Shown here: piece by piece, positions 51,594 to 60,791 of the stretch
Layout of the letters: each line of letters starts with the position of its first letter
Position numbering within the stretch: the first letter of the stretch is position 1
Assembly (NCBI RefSeq): GCF_029846635.1
Contig: NZ_JARVTG010000001.1
Coordinates: forward strand, 2,547,001 to 2,611,000
Source: Pokkaliibacter sp. MBI-7
GTDB taxonomy: Bacteria; Pseudomonadota; Gammaproteobacteria; Pseudomonadales; Balneatricaceae
DNA: 64,000 nt
Direction of reading: 5' to 3'
Notes under the pieces: generated by a model
The model's database searches: none
The model's input: the letters and a program-made list of their open reading frames with translations, nothing else
Told to the model about the DNA's origin: nothing
Made by a program: the position numbers and the translations under genes

Positions 51594-54206
51594 ATGACCT
51601 CACCCGTCGCTCATCAAGACGCCAAAGACGTACTGGAGGACATGGTTGCCTCCAATGACACCGGCGCCCGTTCCCCCGCGGGAATGGCCAAACCCCTGCT
51701 GCTGGGGATAGCTGCTCTGTGGTCGTTGTTCCAGCTGTGGCTGGCCTCGCCCCTGCCCTATGTGTTCGGTTTTGGCGTGTTCAGCGCCACCGAGGCACGC
51801 TCGATTCACCTGGCCTTCGCCCTGCTGCTGACCTTCCTCGCCTACCCGGCGTTCAAGACCTCACCCCGTGACCGTATTCCTGCCCTGGACTGGCTGCTGG
51901 CTATCGTTGCCATGCTGGCCGGGCTGTATATCTACATGTTCTATGAGCAGCTGGCGGGTCGCCCCGGTCAGCCGATTCTGCAGGACGTACTGGTCGGCGT
52001 GGCCGGTATGCTGCTGTTGCTGGAAGCCACCCGCCGGACCCTCGGCCCACCGCTGATGATCGTGGCGCTGGTCTTCATCGTTTATTCCCTGGCAGGCAAG
52101 TACATGCCCGGCATGCTGGCCCACCGCGGTGTCAGTCTGGATGCCCTGATCAACCATCAGTGGCTGACCACACAGGGCGTTTTCGGTATTGCTCTGGGGG
52201 TTTCCACCAGCTTTGTGTTCCTGTTTGTGCTGTTCGGTGCTCTGCTGGAAAGCGCCGGTGCCGGTAACTACTTCATCAAGGTGGCCTTCTCCATGCTGGG
52301 TCATCTGCGTGGTGGCCCCGCCAAGGCGGCGGTGGTGTCTTCTGGTCTGACCGGGCTGATTTCCGGCTCCTCCATTGCCAACGTGGTCACCACAGGCACC
52401 TTCACTATCCCGCTGATGAAGCGTGTCGGCTTTAGCGCGTCACAGGCCGGTGCAGTAGAAGTAGCCGCCTCGGTCAATGGTCAGATCATGCCCCCGGTGA
52501 TGGGCGCTGCTGCCTTCCTGATGGTGGAATACGTCGGCATTCCCTATGTTGAAGTCATTCGTCATGCCTTCCTGCCGGCCATCATTTCCTACATTGCACT
52601 GCTCTATATCGTTCATCTGGAAGCGCTGAAAGCCGGTATGACCGGTCTGCCCAGCAGCAATCCGCAACGTCCGTTGCTGCGCAAACTGTTTGGCTTCGTT
52701 ACCGGCGTAGTGATGCTGATTGTTGCCTCCGGTGTGGTCTATTACGGTCTGGGCTGGATGAAGCCGGCACTGGGAGAGGCGGCGCCCTGGGTGATCAGCG
52801 TGCTGCTGGCCGTGGTGTATCTGGGTCTGCTGAAGCTGGGCTCGGGCTATCCTGAGCTGGAAATGGATGATCCCAATCAGCCTGTGGTCAAGCTGCCGCA
52901 AACCCGCCCGACCGTGATGGTGGGCCTGCACTATCTGCTGCCGGTAGTGGTACTGGTGTGGTGCCTGATGGTCGAGCGCCTGTCCCCCGGTCTGTCCGCC
53001 TTCTGGGCTACCGTCTTCCTGATCTGCATCATGCTGACCCAGCGCCCGCTGATTGCCATGATGCGTGGCCGCAGCGAGCTGAAGGCGGACGTCATGCATG
53101 GCGTCAACGATGTGTGGGAAGGTCTGGTGGCCGGTGCCCGTAACATGATTGGCATCGGTATCGCGACCGCCACCGCCGGTATCGTCGTCGGTGCGGTGTC
53201 GCAGACCGGCGTGGGTCTGGTGCTGGCCGATCTGGTCGAATACCTGTCCATGGGCAACCTGCTGCTGATGCTGGTACTGACTGCCGTCCTGAGTCTGATT
53301 CTGGGCATGGGCCTGCCCACTACGGCCAACTACATTGTGGTTTCGGCCCTGCTGGCGCCGGTAATCGTTGAGCTGGGCCAGCAGAGTGGTCTGGTGGTCC
53401 CGCTGATCGCCGTGCACCTGTTCGTGTTCTACTTCGGCATCATGGCCGACGTGACCCCGCCGGTAGGGCTGGCGTCCTTTGCCGCAGCGGCCATTTCCGG
53501 TGATGATCCGATGCGTACCGGCGTGCAGGCGTTTCTCTACAGCCTGCGTACGGCCGCGCTGCCGTTCCTGTTCATCTTCAACACCGACCTGCTGCTGATC
53601 GACGTGACCTTCTGGCACGGCGTGCTGATCTTTATCGTCTCTACTGTGGCGATGCTGATCTTTGCTGCCGCCACTCAGGGCTGGTTTATGGCACGCAGCC
53701 GCTGGTATGAGAGCCTGCTGCTGTTGCTGGTGGCCTTCAGTCTGTTCCGTCCCGGTTTCTGGATGGACATGCTGCATGACCCCTATCAGGAGATTGCCCC
53801 CAGCCAGTTTGCCCAGAGCTATGAACAGTCAGATAAAGACAGTGATCTGCGCGTGCGTATTGAGGGCATGAATGCCTTTGGCAAGCATGTCAGCAAAGTG
53901 GTACTGGTGCCGGTGGTGGATGCCAAGCCCGGTAAGACCCGTATGCAGACCCTGGGTCTGGAGTTGCTGCAGGACGGCGACAAGGTCACGGTCGACATGG
54001 TCGATATGGGCAGTGTCGCGGCGGATCTGGGCTTTGACTTCGATCAGCAGATCGTCAGCGTCAAAGCACCGGTTGAGCGCTGGGCCAAGGAGTGGATGTG
54101 GCTGCCTGCACTGGCACTGTTGCTGCTGGTGATCGGTATGCAATGGCCACGGCGTCAGGCAGGCAGTCGCGGCCGTAACGCCGGGCTGCGCGCTGAAGCA
54201 TCCTGA
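51594..54206 (+). CDS. Fused TRAP transporter permease (DctQM type)
   Basis: Sodium-driven inner-membrane permease of 870 residues. A small-subunit-like region (about 40-190) is fused to the large 12-helix module (about 200-720; features GALLESAGAGNYFIKVAFSM, GLISGSSIANVVTTGTFTIP, AAAFLMVEYVGIPY, LGMGLPTTANYIVVSALLAP, VTPPVGLASFAAAAI). The C-terminal part (about 740-860) is a soluble domain of the DUF3394 type with a last helix LPALALLLLVIGMQW. ATG 51594 gives the family-like start; a longer frame opens at 51555. It is typical of TAXI-TRAP systems and follows its receptor by 115 bp. Confidence 0.93.
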   Translation: MTSPVAHQDAKDVLEDMVASNDTGARSPAGMAKPLLLGIAALWSLFQLWLASPLPYVFGFGVFSATEARSIHLAFALLLTFLAYPAFKTSPRDRIPALDWLLAIVAMLAGLYIYMFYEQLAGRPGQPILQDVLVGVAGMLLLLEATRRTLGPPLMIVALVFIVYSLAGKYMPGMLAHRGVSLDALINHQWLTTQGVFGIALGVSTSFVFLFVLFGALLESAGAGNYFIKVAFSMLGHLRGGPAKAAVVSSGLTGLISGSSIANVVTTGTFTIPLMKRVGFSASQAGAVEVAASVNGQIMPPVMGAAAFLMVEYVGIPYVEVIRHAFLPAIISYIALLYIVHLEALKAGMTGLPSSNPQRPLLRKLFGFVTGVVMLIVASGVVYYGLGWMKPALGEAAPWVISVLLAVVYLGLLKLGSGYPELEMDDPNQPVVKLPQTRPTVMVGLHYLLPVVVLVWCLMVERLSPGLSAFWATVFLICIMLTQRPLIAMMRGRSELKADVMHGVNDVWEGLVAGARNMIGIGIATATAGIVVGAVSQTGVGLVLADLVEYLSMGNLLLMLVLTAVLSLILGMGLPTTANYIVVSALLAPVIVELGQQSGLVVPLIAVHLFVFYFGIMADVTPPVGLASFAAAAISGDDPMRTGVQAFLYSLRTAALPFLFIFNTDLLLIDVTFWHGVLIFIVSTVAMLIFAAATQGWFMARSRWYESLLLLLVAFSLFRPGFWMDMLHDPYQEIAPSQFAQSYEQSDKDSDLRVRIEGMNAFGKHVSKVVLVPVVDAKPGKTRMQTLGLELLQDGDKVTVDMVDMGSVAADLGFDFDQQIVSVKAPVERWAKEWMWLPALALLLLVIGMQWPRRQAGSRGRNAGLRAEAS

Positions 54207-54274
54207 CCGTCAGGCGTGTGCCGGGCGGATCGAATGCGACCGCCCGGTACTGACCATTCACTACTTATCAACTC

Positions 54275-54290
54275 GCTACTGATCAGTAGC
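54275..54290. promoter_or_regulatory. 16-bp perfect palindrome
   Basis: GCTACTGATCAGTAGC is a perfect palindrome between the TRAP permease and the RpiR gene, 158 bp before the regulator's ATG. It is a candidate operator, or a small hairpin ahead of the terminator. Confidence 0.45.
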
Positions 54291-54301
54291 TACATCAACA
54301 G

Positions 54302-54334
54302 CCCATCACGACGCGATGCCGACGTGATGGGTTT
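54302..54334 (+). terminator. Terminator after TRAP genes
   Basis: CCCATCACG (54302-54310) pairs with CGTGATGGG (54323-54331), 12-nt loop, followed by TTT. Moderate strength. Confidence 0.6.
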
Positions 54335-54447
54335 ACACCCTTTCCCTTCCCTCCCTACAATCGCGCTGCAGGCCCGCGTTTAGCTCAGCTCAACGCCATG
54401 CGCTCGTCGCCTGCTAAGTGCTTCACTCACCTTTACAGGATCCCGTT

Positions 54448-55356
54448 ATGGCTGATGTTGCCGAGCTTGTTGCCCCTACCACGCTGCCTGCCCTGCGTCA
54501 GTTACTGGAGCAGATCACTCAGGGTCAGGTGGCGTTGCGGCTGGGGGCACAGGCCCGACGGGTACTGACGGCGATGGTAGAACAGCCACAGCGTGCAGCA
54601 GTGTCGACCATCAGCCAGCTGGCGACGGAACTGGGGGTCAATGCCTCCACCCTGTCACGTCTGGCGCAGCGTCTGGGCTACAGCGGCTTTAATGATCTGC
54701 AGGCGGTGTTCCGTCGTGAGCTGACCGAGGGCAGCCATTTCTACAGCGAGCAGGCCAGTCGTCTGCAGATGGGCGGCAGTGAAGTGGATGGGCTGAGTCA
54801 GTTCACCCGTCTGGCCCGGCAGGAAAGTGCCAACCTGGCCACGCTGGTCGGCAGTATTGACGCTACACAGCTGGAAGCCAGTACCCACTTACTGGTTAAG
54901 GCGCGCAAGGTAAGAGTGCATGGCGTGCGTCAGCTGACCTCTATCGCGCTGTTTATGTCGTACGGTCTGGGGCTGATTCGTGATGAAGTGGCGCTGCTTG
55001 ATCCGGCACAACAGGGGGTGGCGCAGGGGCTGGCCCCTCTGAATGAAGACGATGTGCTGGTCGTGGTCAGTTGCTTCCCTTACTCCAGCGCCGTGCTGAA
55101 AACGGCGGAAGTGGCCCGCAGTCAGGGTATTCCGCTGATCGCCCTGACCGACTCGGCCAGCTCGCCGCTGGCACGTCTGACCCCGCATGTGTTTCAGGTG
55201 CCGACCCACAGTCTGTTCTACAGCAACTCCATGTGCGGTTTTATGCTGCTGGCGGAGGGGCTGCTGGCAGAGGTGGCGCATATTCTGGGGGATCAGGGTG
55301 TCGAGACCCTGCAGCGGCGCGAAGCGCTGATTACGGCCCTGCAGGAACGGATATAG
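54448..55356 (+). CDS. MurR/RpiR-family transcriptional regulator
   Basis: Repressor or activator of 302 residues with an N-terminal HTH (about 15-90; STISQLATELGVNASTLSRLAQRLGYSGFNDL) and a C-terminal SIS domain (about 135-275; VRVHGVRQLTSIALFMSYGL, VLVVVSCFPYSSAVLKTAEVARSQGIPLIALTDS). SIS domains usually bind sugar phosphates, but RpiR regulators next to amino-acid or TRAP transporters exist. ATG 54448 has CAGGA upstream. Its position after the TAXI-TRAP genes suggests it controls them. Confidence 0.92.
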   Translation: MADVAELVAPTTLPALRQLLEQITQGQVALRLGAQARRVLTAMVEQPQRAAVSTISQLATELGVNASTLSRLAQRLGYSGFNDLQAVFRRELTEGSHFYSEQASRLQMGGSEVDGLSQFTRLARQESANLATLVGSIDATQLEASTHLLVKARKVRVHGVRQLTSIALFMSYGLGLIRDEVALLDPAQQGVAQGLAPLNEDDVLVVVSCFPYSSAVLKTAEVARSQGIPLIALTDSASSPLARLTPHVFQVPTHSLFYSNSMCGFMLLAEGLLAEVAHILGDQGVETLQRREALITALQERI

Positions 55357-55384
55357 ACTCTTGCGGTGTCAGGTTGCAGGTGAA

Positions 55385-55419
55385 AAAAAACCGGAGTGAG
55401 GTGATCACTCCGGTTTTTT
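55385..55419. terminator. Bidirectional terminator
   Basis: Perfect 15-bp stem (55385-55399 with 55105-based complement at 55405-55419; core CCGGAGTGA), 5-nt loop, A-run before and T-run after. It separates the RpiR gene (+) from ybiT (-). Confidence 0.92.
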
Positions 55420-55443
55420 GTTTTCCGGTGTGGCGGTGTGTTG

Positions 55444-57042
55444 TTACACCCCTTCCACGCCCTGACTGCGCAGGTACTCGTCGTAGGTACCGTGGAAATC
55501 ATTGATACCCTTATCAGTGATTTCCAGAATGCGGGTGGCCAGCGAGGAAACGAACTGACGGTCATGGCTGACGAAGATCAGGGTGCCGGGATAGTTTTCC
55601 AGCGCCAGGTTGAGGGCTTCGATACTTTCCATGTCCATGTGGTTGGTCGGTTCGTCCATCAGCAGTACGTTGGGACGCTGCATGATCAGTTTGCCGTACA
55701 GCATGCGGCCCTTCTCACCCCCTGACAGCACTTTCACCTTCTTGGCGATATCGTGCTGGGAGAACAGCATCCGGCCCAGAATCGAGCGAACATACTGCTC
55801 GTCTTCATTGGGGTTTTTCCACTGCGCCATCCAGTCGTAAAGGGTTTCGTCATCAGCGAAGTCGGCGCTGTGGTTCTGGGCGAAGAAGCCGATCTTGGCG
55901 TTTTCTGCCCATTTCACCATACCGGCTTTGGGTTCCATCATGCCGGCCAGCGTGTTGATGAGGGTGGATTTACCGATACCGTTCTGACCGATGATGGCTA
56001 CTTTTTCGCCCACCTCGATGCTGAGGTTGACCTTGCTGAACAGCAGGTTGTCGCTGTAGCCCTGACCCAGTTTTTCCACTTCCAGTGCCAGACGGTACAG
56101 CTTCTTGTCCTGATCAAAGCGGATGAACGGGCTCTGACGGCTGGAAGCCTTGACCTCGGCCAGCTGGATCTTGTCGATCTGCTTGGCGCGTGAGGTGGCC
56201 TGCTTGGCCTTGGAGGCGTTGGCCGAGAAGCGGCTGACGAAGGATTGCAGCTCGGCAATCTGGGCTTTCTTCTTGGCGTTGTCAGACAGCAGACGCTCGC
56301 GTGCCTGAGTGGCGGCGGTCATGTACTCGTCATAGTTGCCGGGATAGATGCGCAGTTCGCCGTAGTCCAGATCGGCCATGTGTGAGCAGATGCTGTTAAG
56401 GAAGTGACGATCGTGGGAAATGATGATCATGGTGCAGTTGCGCTCGCTCAGCACCCCTTCCAGCCAGCGGATGGCGTTGATGTCGAGGTTGTTGGTCGGC
56501 TCGTCGAGCAGCATGATGTCGGGCGCGGCAAACAGCACCTGCGCCAGCAGCACACGCAGTTTCCAGCCCGGTGCAACCGCGCTCATGGTGCCGAAGTGCT
56601 GTTCCAGTGGAATATCCAGACCGAGCAGCAGCTCGCCAGCACGGGATTCGGCGGTGTAGCCATCCAGCTCGGCAAACTGGGCTTCCAGATCGGCTACCTT
56701 CATGCCGTCTTCTTCGCTCATTTCTGGCAGCGAGTAGATGCGGTCACGTTCCTGTTTGACTGCCCACAGCTCGGCATGGCCCATGATCACGGTATCGATC
56801 ACAGTGAAGTCTTCGTAGGCGAACTGATCCTGCTTCAGCTTGGCAACACGGATGTTGGGTTCATAGGCGACGTTACCGGCGCTGGGCTCCAGATCACCGC
56901 CCAGAATCTTCATAAAGGTCGACTTGCCGCAGCCGTTGGCGCCGATCAGGCCATAGCGGTTGCCTTCGCCGAATTTGACGGAAATATTTTCAAACAGCGG
57001 TTTGGCACCAAACTGCATGGTGATATTGGCGGTAGAGATCAA
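55444..57042 (-). CDS. ybiT: ABC-F ATPase YbiT
   Basis: Soluble ribosome-associated ABC-F protein of 532 residues (E. coli YbiT 530). It contains two ATPase modules: Walker A GANGCGKST (about 35-43) and GQNGIGKST (about 350-358); signatures SAVAPGWKLRVLLAQ (altered, typical of YbiT) and LSGGEKGRMLYGKL; Walker B LLDEPTNNLD and LMDEPTNHMD. The linker between modules (about 235-310) is charged and helical, the P-site tRNA interaction motif of ABC-F factors. It probably helps stalled or slow ribosomes. Monocistronic. Confidence 0.95.
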   Translation of the reverse strand: MISTANITMQFGAKPLFENISVKFGEGNRYGLIGANGCGKSTFMKILGGDLEPSAGNVAYEPNIRVAKLKQDQFAYEDFTVIDTVIMGHAELWAVKQERDRIYSLPEMSEEDGMKVADLEAQFAELDGYTAESRAGELLLGLDIPLEQHFGTMSAVAPGWKLRVLLAQVLFAAPDIMLLDEPTNNLDINAIRWLEGVLSERNCTMIIISHDRHFLNSICSHMADLDYGELRIYPGNYDEYMTAATQARERLLSDNAKKKAQIAELQSFVSRFSANASKAKQATSRAKQIDKIQLAEVKASSRQSPFIRFDQDKKLYRLALEVEKLGQGYSDNLLFSKVNLSIEVGEKVAIIGQNGIGKSTLINTLAGMMEPKAGMVKWAENAKIGFFAQNHSADFADDETLYDWMAQWKNPNEDEQYVRSILGRMLFSQHDIAKKVKVLSGGEKGRMLYGKLIMQRPNVLLMDEPTNHMDMESIEALNLALENYPGTLIFVSHDRQFVSSLATRILEITDKGINDFHGTYDEYLRSQGVEGV

Positions 57043-57287
57043 GGTTTGATGCCTCGTTTCAAATCAGTGGTGTTGGTCAGGCCAACAGGATCAGGTTGTC
57101 GCGTGCCGTGATGCTGGGCGTCGGGATGCCAGCAGTGTGTCAGAAGGGCGTTACAGCAGTGCGAAAGCAAAGGGGCGCTATGATACTGGTCTGAGCAGAA
57201 AATGCCCAGCGACAGTATTGCTGCCAGCGGAGTGAAAACATGCTGCAGCATACGGGGTCGGGTCTGGAGGACCACAATATGGCAGGA

Positions 57288-57556
57288 CTACTCATCCGCC
57301 CGTTGCTGGGCTGTGCTATAGGCTTCACTGCGTTCACGTTTGCCGACCCTTTCCTCGCTTTGCCGCTGTCTGGCCAATGCCAGTAGTTCGAGATCTTCCA
57401 GCTTATCCATAAGCATTTCGTAGGTTGCCGCAGGGATACAGTAGAACGCAGGCTTGTTGCGGTTCAGTACAGCCACAGGCTCACCGTGGGGGCTGCAGGC
57501 CACCCTCATGGGTTGGCTCTGAACTCAGTGATACTGGCCGCGACGGTGGCAAGAAT
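57288..57556 (-). pseudogene. Decayed StbD/Phd-type antitoxin
   Basis: The frame from ATG 57509 (73 residues) encodes the C-terminal part of a StbD-like type II antitoxin: GEPVAVLNRNKPAFYCIPAATYEMLMDKLEDLEL. The missing N-terminus is just upstream in another frame: ILATVAASITEFRANP, from 57556, ending in TGA where the second frame begins. One lost base near 57510 explains the break. The upstream piece is also preceded directly by TGA with an out-of-frame ATG one base away, so a second indel is likely. No StbE/RelE toxin gene follows. It is a remnant of a toxin-antitoxin locus; the short ORF might still be made. Confidence 0.75.
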
Positions 57557-57747
57557 TCATGAGGTCAGTTAAAAGCTCCTTTATCAGGCCTTTAATGCGG
57601 TCATTTTGGTGCCGGGCCTCGGCTATCACAACGAGCGGGCACCGGCCAAAGTCAAAATCATCCAAAACTTCCGCTTAGGCCGGCAGCTATACTGACCGTT
57701 GCTGCTGACTGTTGGCAGCAATGATCACCCTGATGAGTTGAGGAGCA

Positions 57748-58584
57748 ATGGAGCAGGCGCGTTTTATTCATGCCGCTGATGTCGGAGGGCTGGAGCTGCT
57801 GCAGGCAACCTATGAGCGCCAGCGGTTTTCCCGTCATTCCCATGAGGGCTACACCATCGGGGTGATTGAATGCGGTGCCCAGCGCTTTTTCCGCAATGGC
57901 AGCAACCATGTGGCGTCACAGGACTGCCTGATTATCGTCAATGCCGATGAGGTACATGACGGCCATGCCGCCAGCGAGGGTGGCTGGTCCTATCAGGCCA
58001 TTTATCCGTTGCCTGCAGTGTTCGCCGAACTCAGTGACGAGCTGCAGCTCGGTGGCCTGCCCTACTTCCGTGACTCGGTAATTCATGATCCGCTGCTGGT
58101 GCGCCAGTTGCGTCAGCTGTTCCGTCTGCTGGCTGCCGGTCAGGGCGGTAATTCACTGCAGCGTCAGACCCTGATGATGGACGCCATGGCACAGCTGATG
58201 CTGCGCCACGGTGGCCAGCGGCGCAGTGTTGCCATGCTGCAGGAAGCGCCGCTGGCTGTGCAGCGGGTGCGCGACTATATCGATGCGCACTGTCAGGACA
58301 ATCTTGGCATCGAGACGCTGGCCGCCATCGCCGGGCTCAACCCCTTCTACCTGACCCGACTGTTCCAGCGTACGGTGGGTTTGCCGCCTCATACCTATCA
58401 GCTGCAGCAGCGTATTGCTCTGGCGCGACGGCTGATCCTGCAGGGCATGGCGCTGCGCGATGTGGCGCAGCAGGCAGGCTTTGTCGATCAGAGCCACCTC
58501 AATCGCTGTTTCAAACGCATCATGGGGGTTACGCCGGGGCGCTATGGTCTGCTGCCCGCCGCGGCAGCAGTGCTCAGGGATTAG
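57748..58584 (+). CDS. AraC-family transcriptional regulator
   Basis: Regulator of 278 residues with an N-terminal cupin-like sensing domain (about 15-130; RQRFSRHSHEGYTIGVIE, LIIVNADEVHDGHA) and two C-terminal HTH motifs (about 175-270; IETLAAIAGLNPFYLTRLFQRTVGLPPHTY and DVAQQAGFVDQSHLNRCFKRIMGVTPGRY). AGGAG precedes ATG 57748. The LysE-type exporter gene follows 117 bp downstream on the same strand, a frequent AraC-LysE pairing in which the regulator senses the exported amino acid or amine. Confidence 0.93.
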   Translation: MEQARFIHAADVGGLELLQATYERQRFSRHSHEGYTIGVIECGAQRFFRNGSNHVASQDCLIIVNADEVHDGHAASEGGWSYQAIYPLPAVFAELSDELQLGGLPYFRDSVIHDPLLVRQLRQLFRLLAAGQGGNSLQRQTLMMDAMAQLMLRHGGQRRSVAMLQEAPLAVQRVRDYIDAHCQDNLGIETLAAIAGLNPFYLTRLFQRTVGLPPHTYQLQQRIALARRLILQGMALRDVAQQAGFVDQSHLNRCFKRIMGVTPGRYGLLPAAAAVLRD

Positions 58585-58700
58585 TCGGCAGCCGGGTGGT
58601 CGATTAGCAAAATTCAGTCTGGCCGGTCACGGAGTTTGTTAGGCTGAGCCCCCACGCTATTAAGTTAAAGCGCTCTGCTGGGTCAAAGAGACAGGTCATC

Positions 58701-59339
58701 ATGCTTGGAATTATCAGCTTCCCGCTGTTTGTCGGCGCCACTTTTCTGCTCAATATCACTCCTGGCCCCGATACCGCCTTTGTGGTCGGTCGCAGTGTGG
58801 CACAGGGACGACTGGCCGGTGCCCTGTCGGCACTGGGGATTGGTGCCGGTAGTGTCATTCATTCCCTGGCCTGTGCCTTTGGCCTTAGTGCCATTCTGGC
58901 CGCGTCGCCGTCAGCCTTCCTGCTGATCAAGATTCTGGGGGCGCTGTACCTGATGTATCTGGGTATCAATCTGCTGCGGGCATCCTGGCGTCAGCGGCAC
59001 CACCACGCCGAAGGCACGGCACCCGTGGCCGCGCCACCGATGAGCCCGAAGCGCCTGTTCATGCAGGGCTTTATCACCAATCTGCTTAATCCCAAGGTGA
59101 TCCTGTTCTTCCTGTCGTTCTTTCCGCAGTTTGTGGCGGCAGACAGCCAGCACACTTCACTGGCGTTCCTGCTGCTGGGCGCGGTGTTCGTGGTGATGGG
59201 CACCGCCTGGAATCTGCTGGTCGCCATGGTGGCTGGCAGTCTGAGCCAGCGCATGTCCGGTAATCAGCGGTTGAAAGGCTGGCTGGACCGGGTAGTGGGC
59301 GCGGCCTTTATTGGCCTTGGGGTCAAGCTGGCGTCCTGA
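58701..59339 (+). CDS. LysE/RhtB-family amino acid exporter
   Basis: Inner-membrane translocator of 212 residues with about six helices. The family opening FVGATFLLNITPGPDTAFVVGRSVAQGR carries the NxTPGPD motif, and GILGAGS-like (ALSALGIGAGSVIHSLACAFGL) and LNPKVILFFLSFFPQFV segments follow. Members export lysine, arginine, homoserine, threonine or related compounds; the exact substrate is not readable. It pairs with the upstream AraC regulator. A broken threonine aldolase gene lies just downstream on the other strand. Confidence 0.93.
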   Translation: MLGIISFPLFVGATFLLNITPGPDTAFVVGRSVAQGRLAGALSALGIGAGSVIHSLACAFGLSAILAASPSAFLLIKILGALYLMYLGINLLRASWRQRHHHAEGTAPVAAPPMSPKRLFMQGFITNLLNPKVILFFLSFFPQFVAADSQHTSLAFLLLGAVFVVMGTAWNLLVAMVAGSLSQRMSGNQRLKGWLDRVVGAAFIGLGVKLAS

Positions 59340-59450
59340 TGGACCAGCCGGAGGCATGCCTGTGACCTTGCGCGTAGCGGTCACAGGCTGGGTCTTATCC
59401 TGCATCGCAACAGGGTGAATCGTGAGTGAAGTCACCTGCGGGAGGCTGGT

Positions 59451-60701
59451 TCACCACTGTCGCGTGGCCGATGCGCAGTGGATGAGATTCATGTTGTCAC
59501 CTTTCTGCTGTGGCTCTGCGCAGGCGGCGGCACCGGCGATAAAGGCATCGACCTCGGCTGCCGTGGTGGCGAAGGACGTCACCAGCCGCACCACACCGGG
59601 TGCCCAGCGACCGGTATAGAAGCCATAACCCTCCGCCAGCAGCCGGGTAATCATCGGTTGCGGCAGCTGGCAGAACAGCATGTTGGCCTCTGCCTTTCCC
59701 AGTATTTGCACCCCCGGCACCGCTGCCAGTCCGGCGGCCAGCCGTGTCGCCATGGCATTGGCATGACGGGCGTTGTGCAGCCACAAGTCATCCTGCAGAT
59801 AGGCATCCAGCTGGGCAGACAGCAGCCGCATCTTGGAGAACAGATGGCCACTGCGCTTGCGGCGGTAGGCCAGCTCATCACTTTTGCTGGTATCAAAGAG
59901 CACCACCGCTTCCGCTGCCAGTACGCCGTTTTTGCTGGCCCCGAAGCTCAGTGCAGTTACCCCGGCCTGCCAGGTCATGGCTGCCGGGCTGCAGTCCAGC
60001 GCCACCAGCGCGTTGGCAAAGCGCGCACCGTCCATATGCAGTGGCACACCTGCCTGCCGGCAGATCTCACCAATGCCTCGAATTTCTGCCAGTGAATAGA
60101 GACTGCCCACCTCGGTGATCTGGGTAATGGAAACCGTAGCGGGCTGTGGCGAATGCACATCGCCCTGACGGCGGGCCAGTGCGGCTGACAGCACCTGTGG
60201 ATCAAGCTTGCCCTCCGCACCGGCCACACTGATCAGGCGTGCGCCACCAGTGAAGAACTCGGGAGCGGTGTTCTCATCATTGTGAATATGGCTGTCGGCA
60301 TGGCACAGCACCGCTCCCCAGGGCGGGGTCAGGCTGCTTAGCAGGCTGTTGAAAATCTATCTGCGTTGCCGAATACCGCGTCAAAAACAGGCTCAAAATG
60401 CTCATTTAGCTCACTAAACTCCGCTTTTTCGCCTGTTTTTTCCTTGTCTCGGCTGCCTCGATAACGTTTTTCAACAGCCTGTTAGGGCCAGGCAGTTGGC
60501 GGCGGTGCCGGTAGCGACCGGCGCCACACTCAGTTCACAATCAAACATGTCTGCCAGCCGGTCAGCCACCCTGTTGCTCAGTTCATCTCCGCCATAAGGC
60601 ACGGCACTGCCAGCGGCGGCTTCAGTAATGGCCGCCAGCACCTGAGGTGAGGCACCCGCCACGTTGTCGCTGTGAAAGGCAGGGCGCAGGGATGAGGTCA
60701 T
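59451..60701 (-). pseudogene. Low-specificity threonine aldolase, interrupted
   Basis: PLP enzyme that splits threonine to glycine and acetaldehyde. The gene is in two pieces. The N-terminal piece (60701 leftward; SDNVAGASPQVL, PYGGDELSNRV, ATGTAANCLAL) runs into TGA inside a 140-bp element (60342-60481). The C-terminal piece resumes beyond it (SSLTPPWGAVLCHADSHIHNDENTAPEF...) with the PLP Lys in SFGASKNGVLAAE. Removing the element and one TTAG copy joins the pieces in frame as NCLALSSLTPPWGAV, giving 368 residues. Both halves are otherwise undamaged, so the insertion is recent. The short C-terminal piece alone cannot be active. Confidence 0.9.
60342..60481. mobile_element. 140-bp MITE-like element in threonine aldolase
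   Basis: The element has perfect 14-bp terminal inverted repeats (CAGGCTGTTGAAAA at 60342-60355 and its complement at 60468-60481) and is flanked by TTAG on both sides (60338-60341, 60482-60485), a target duplication. Inside, AAAAACAGGC and GCCTGTTTTT form a second inverted repeat around AATGCTCATTTAG...CTAAACTCCGCTT. It encodes no protein, so it must have moved with a transposase supplied in trans. The core is shared with the repeat at 39041-39110. Confidence 0.9.
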
Positions 60702-60791
60702 GGTGCTTCTCTGGGTCACACGGTGGGTTTGTCCGCAGTATGCCCAGCGTCTGCAGCGCTGCCTTGTAGAAAATTGCAGCCAGGAACGGTG

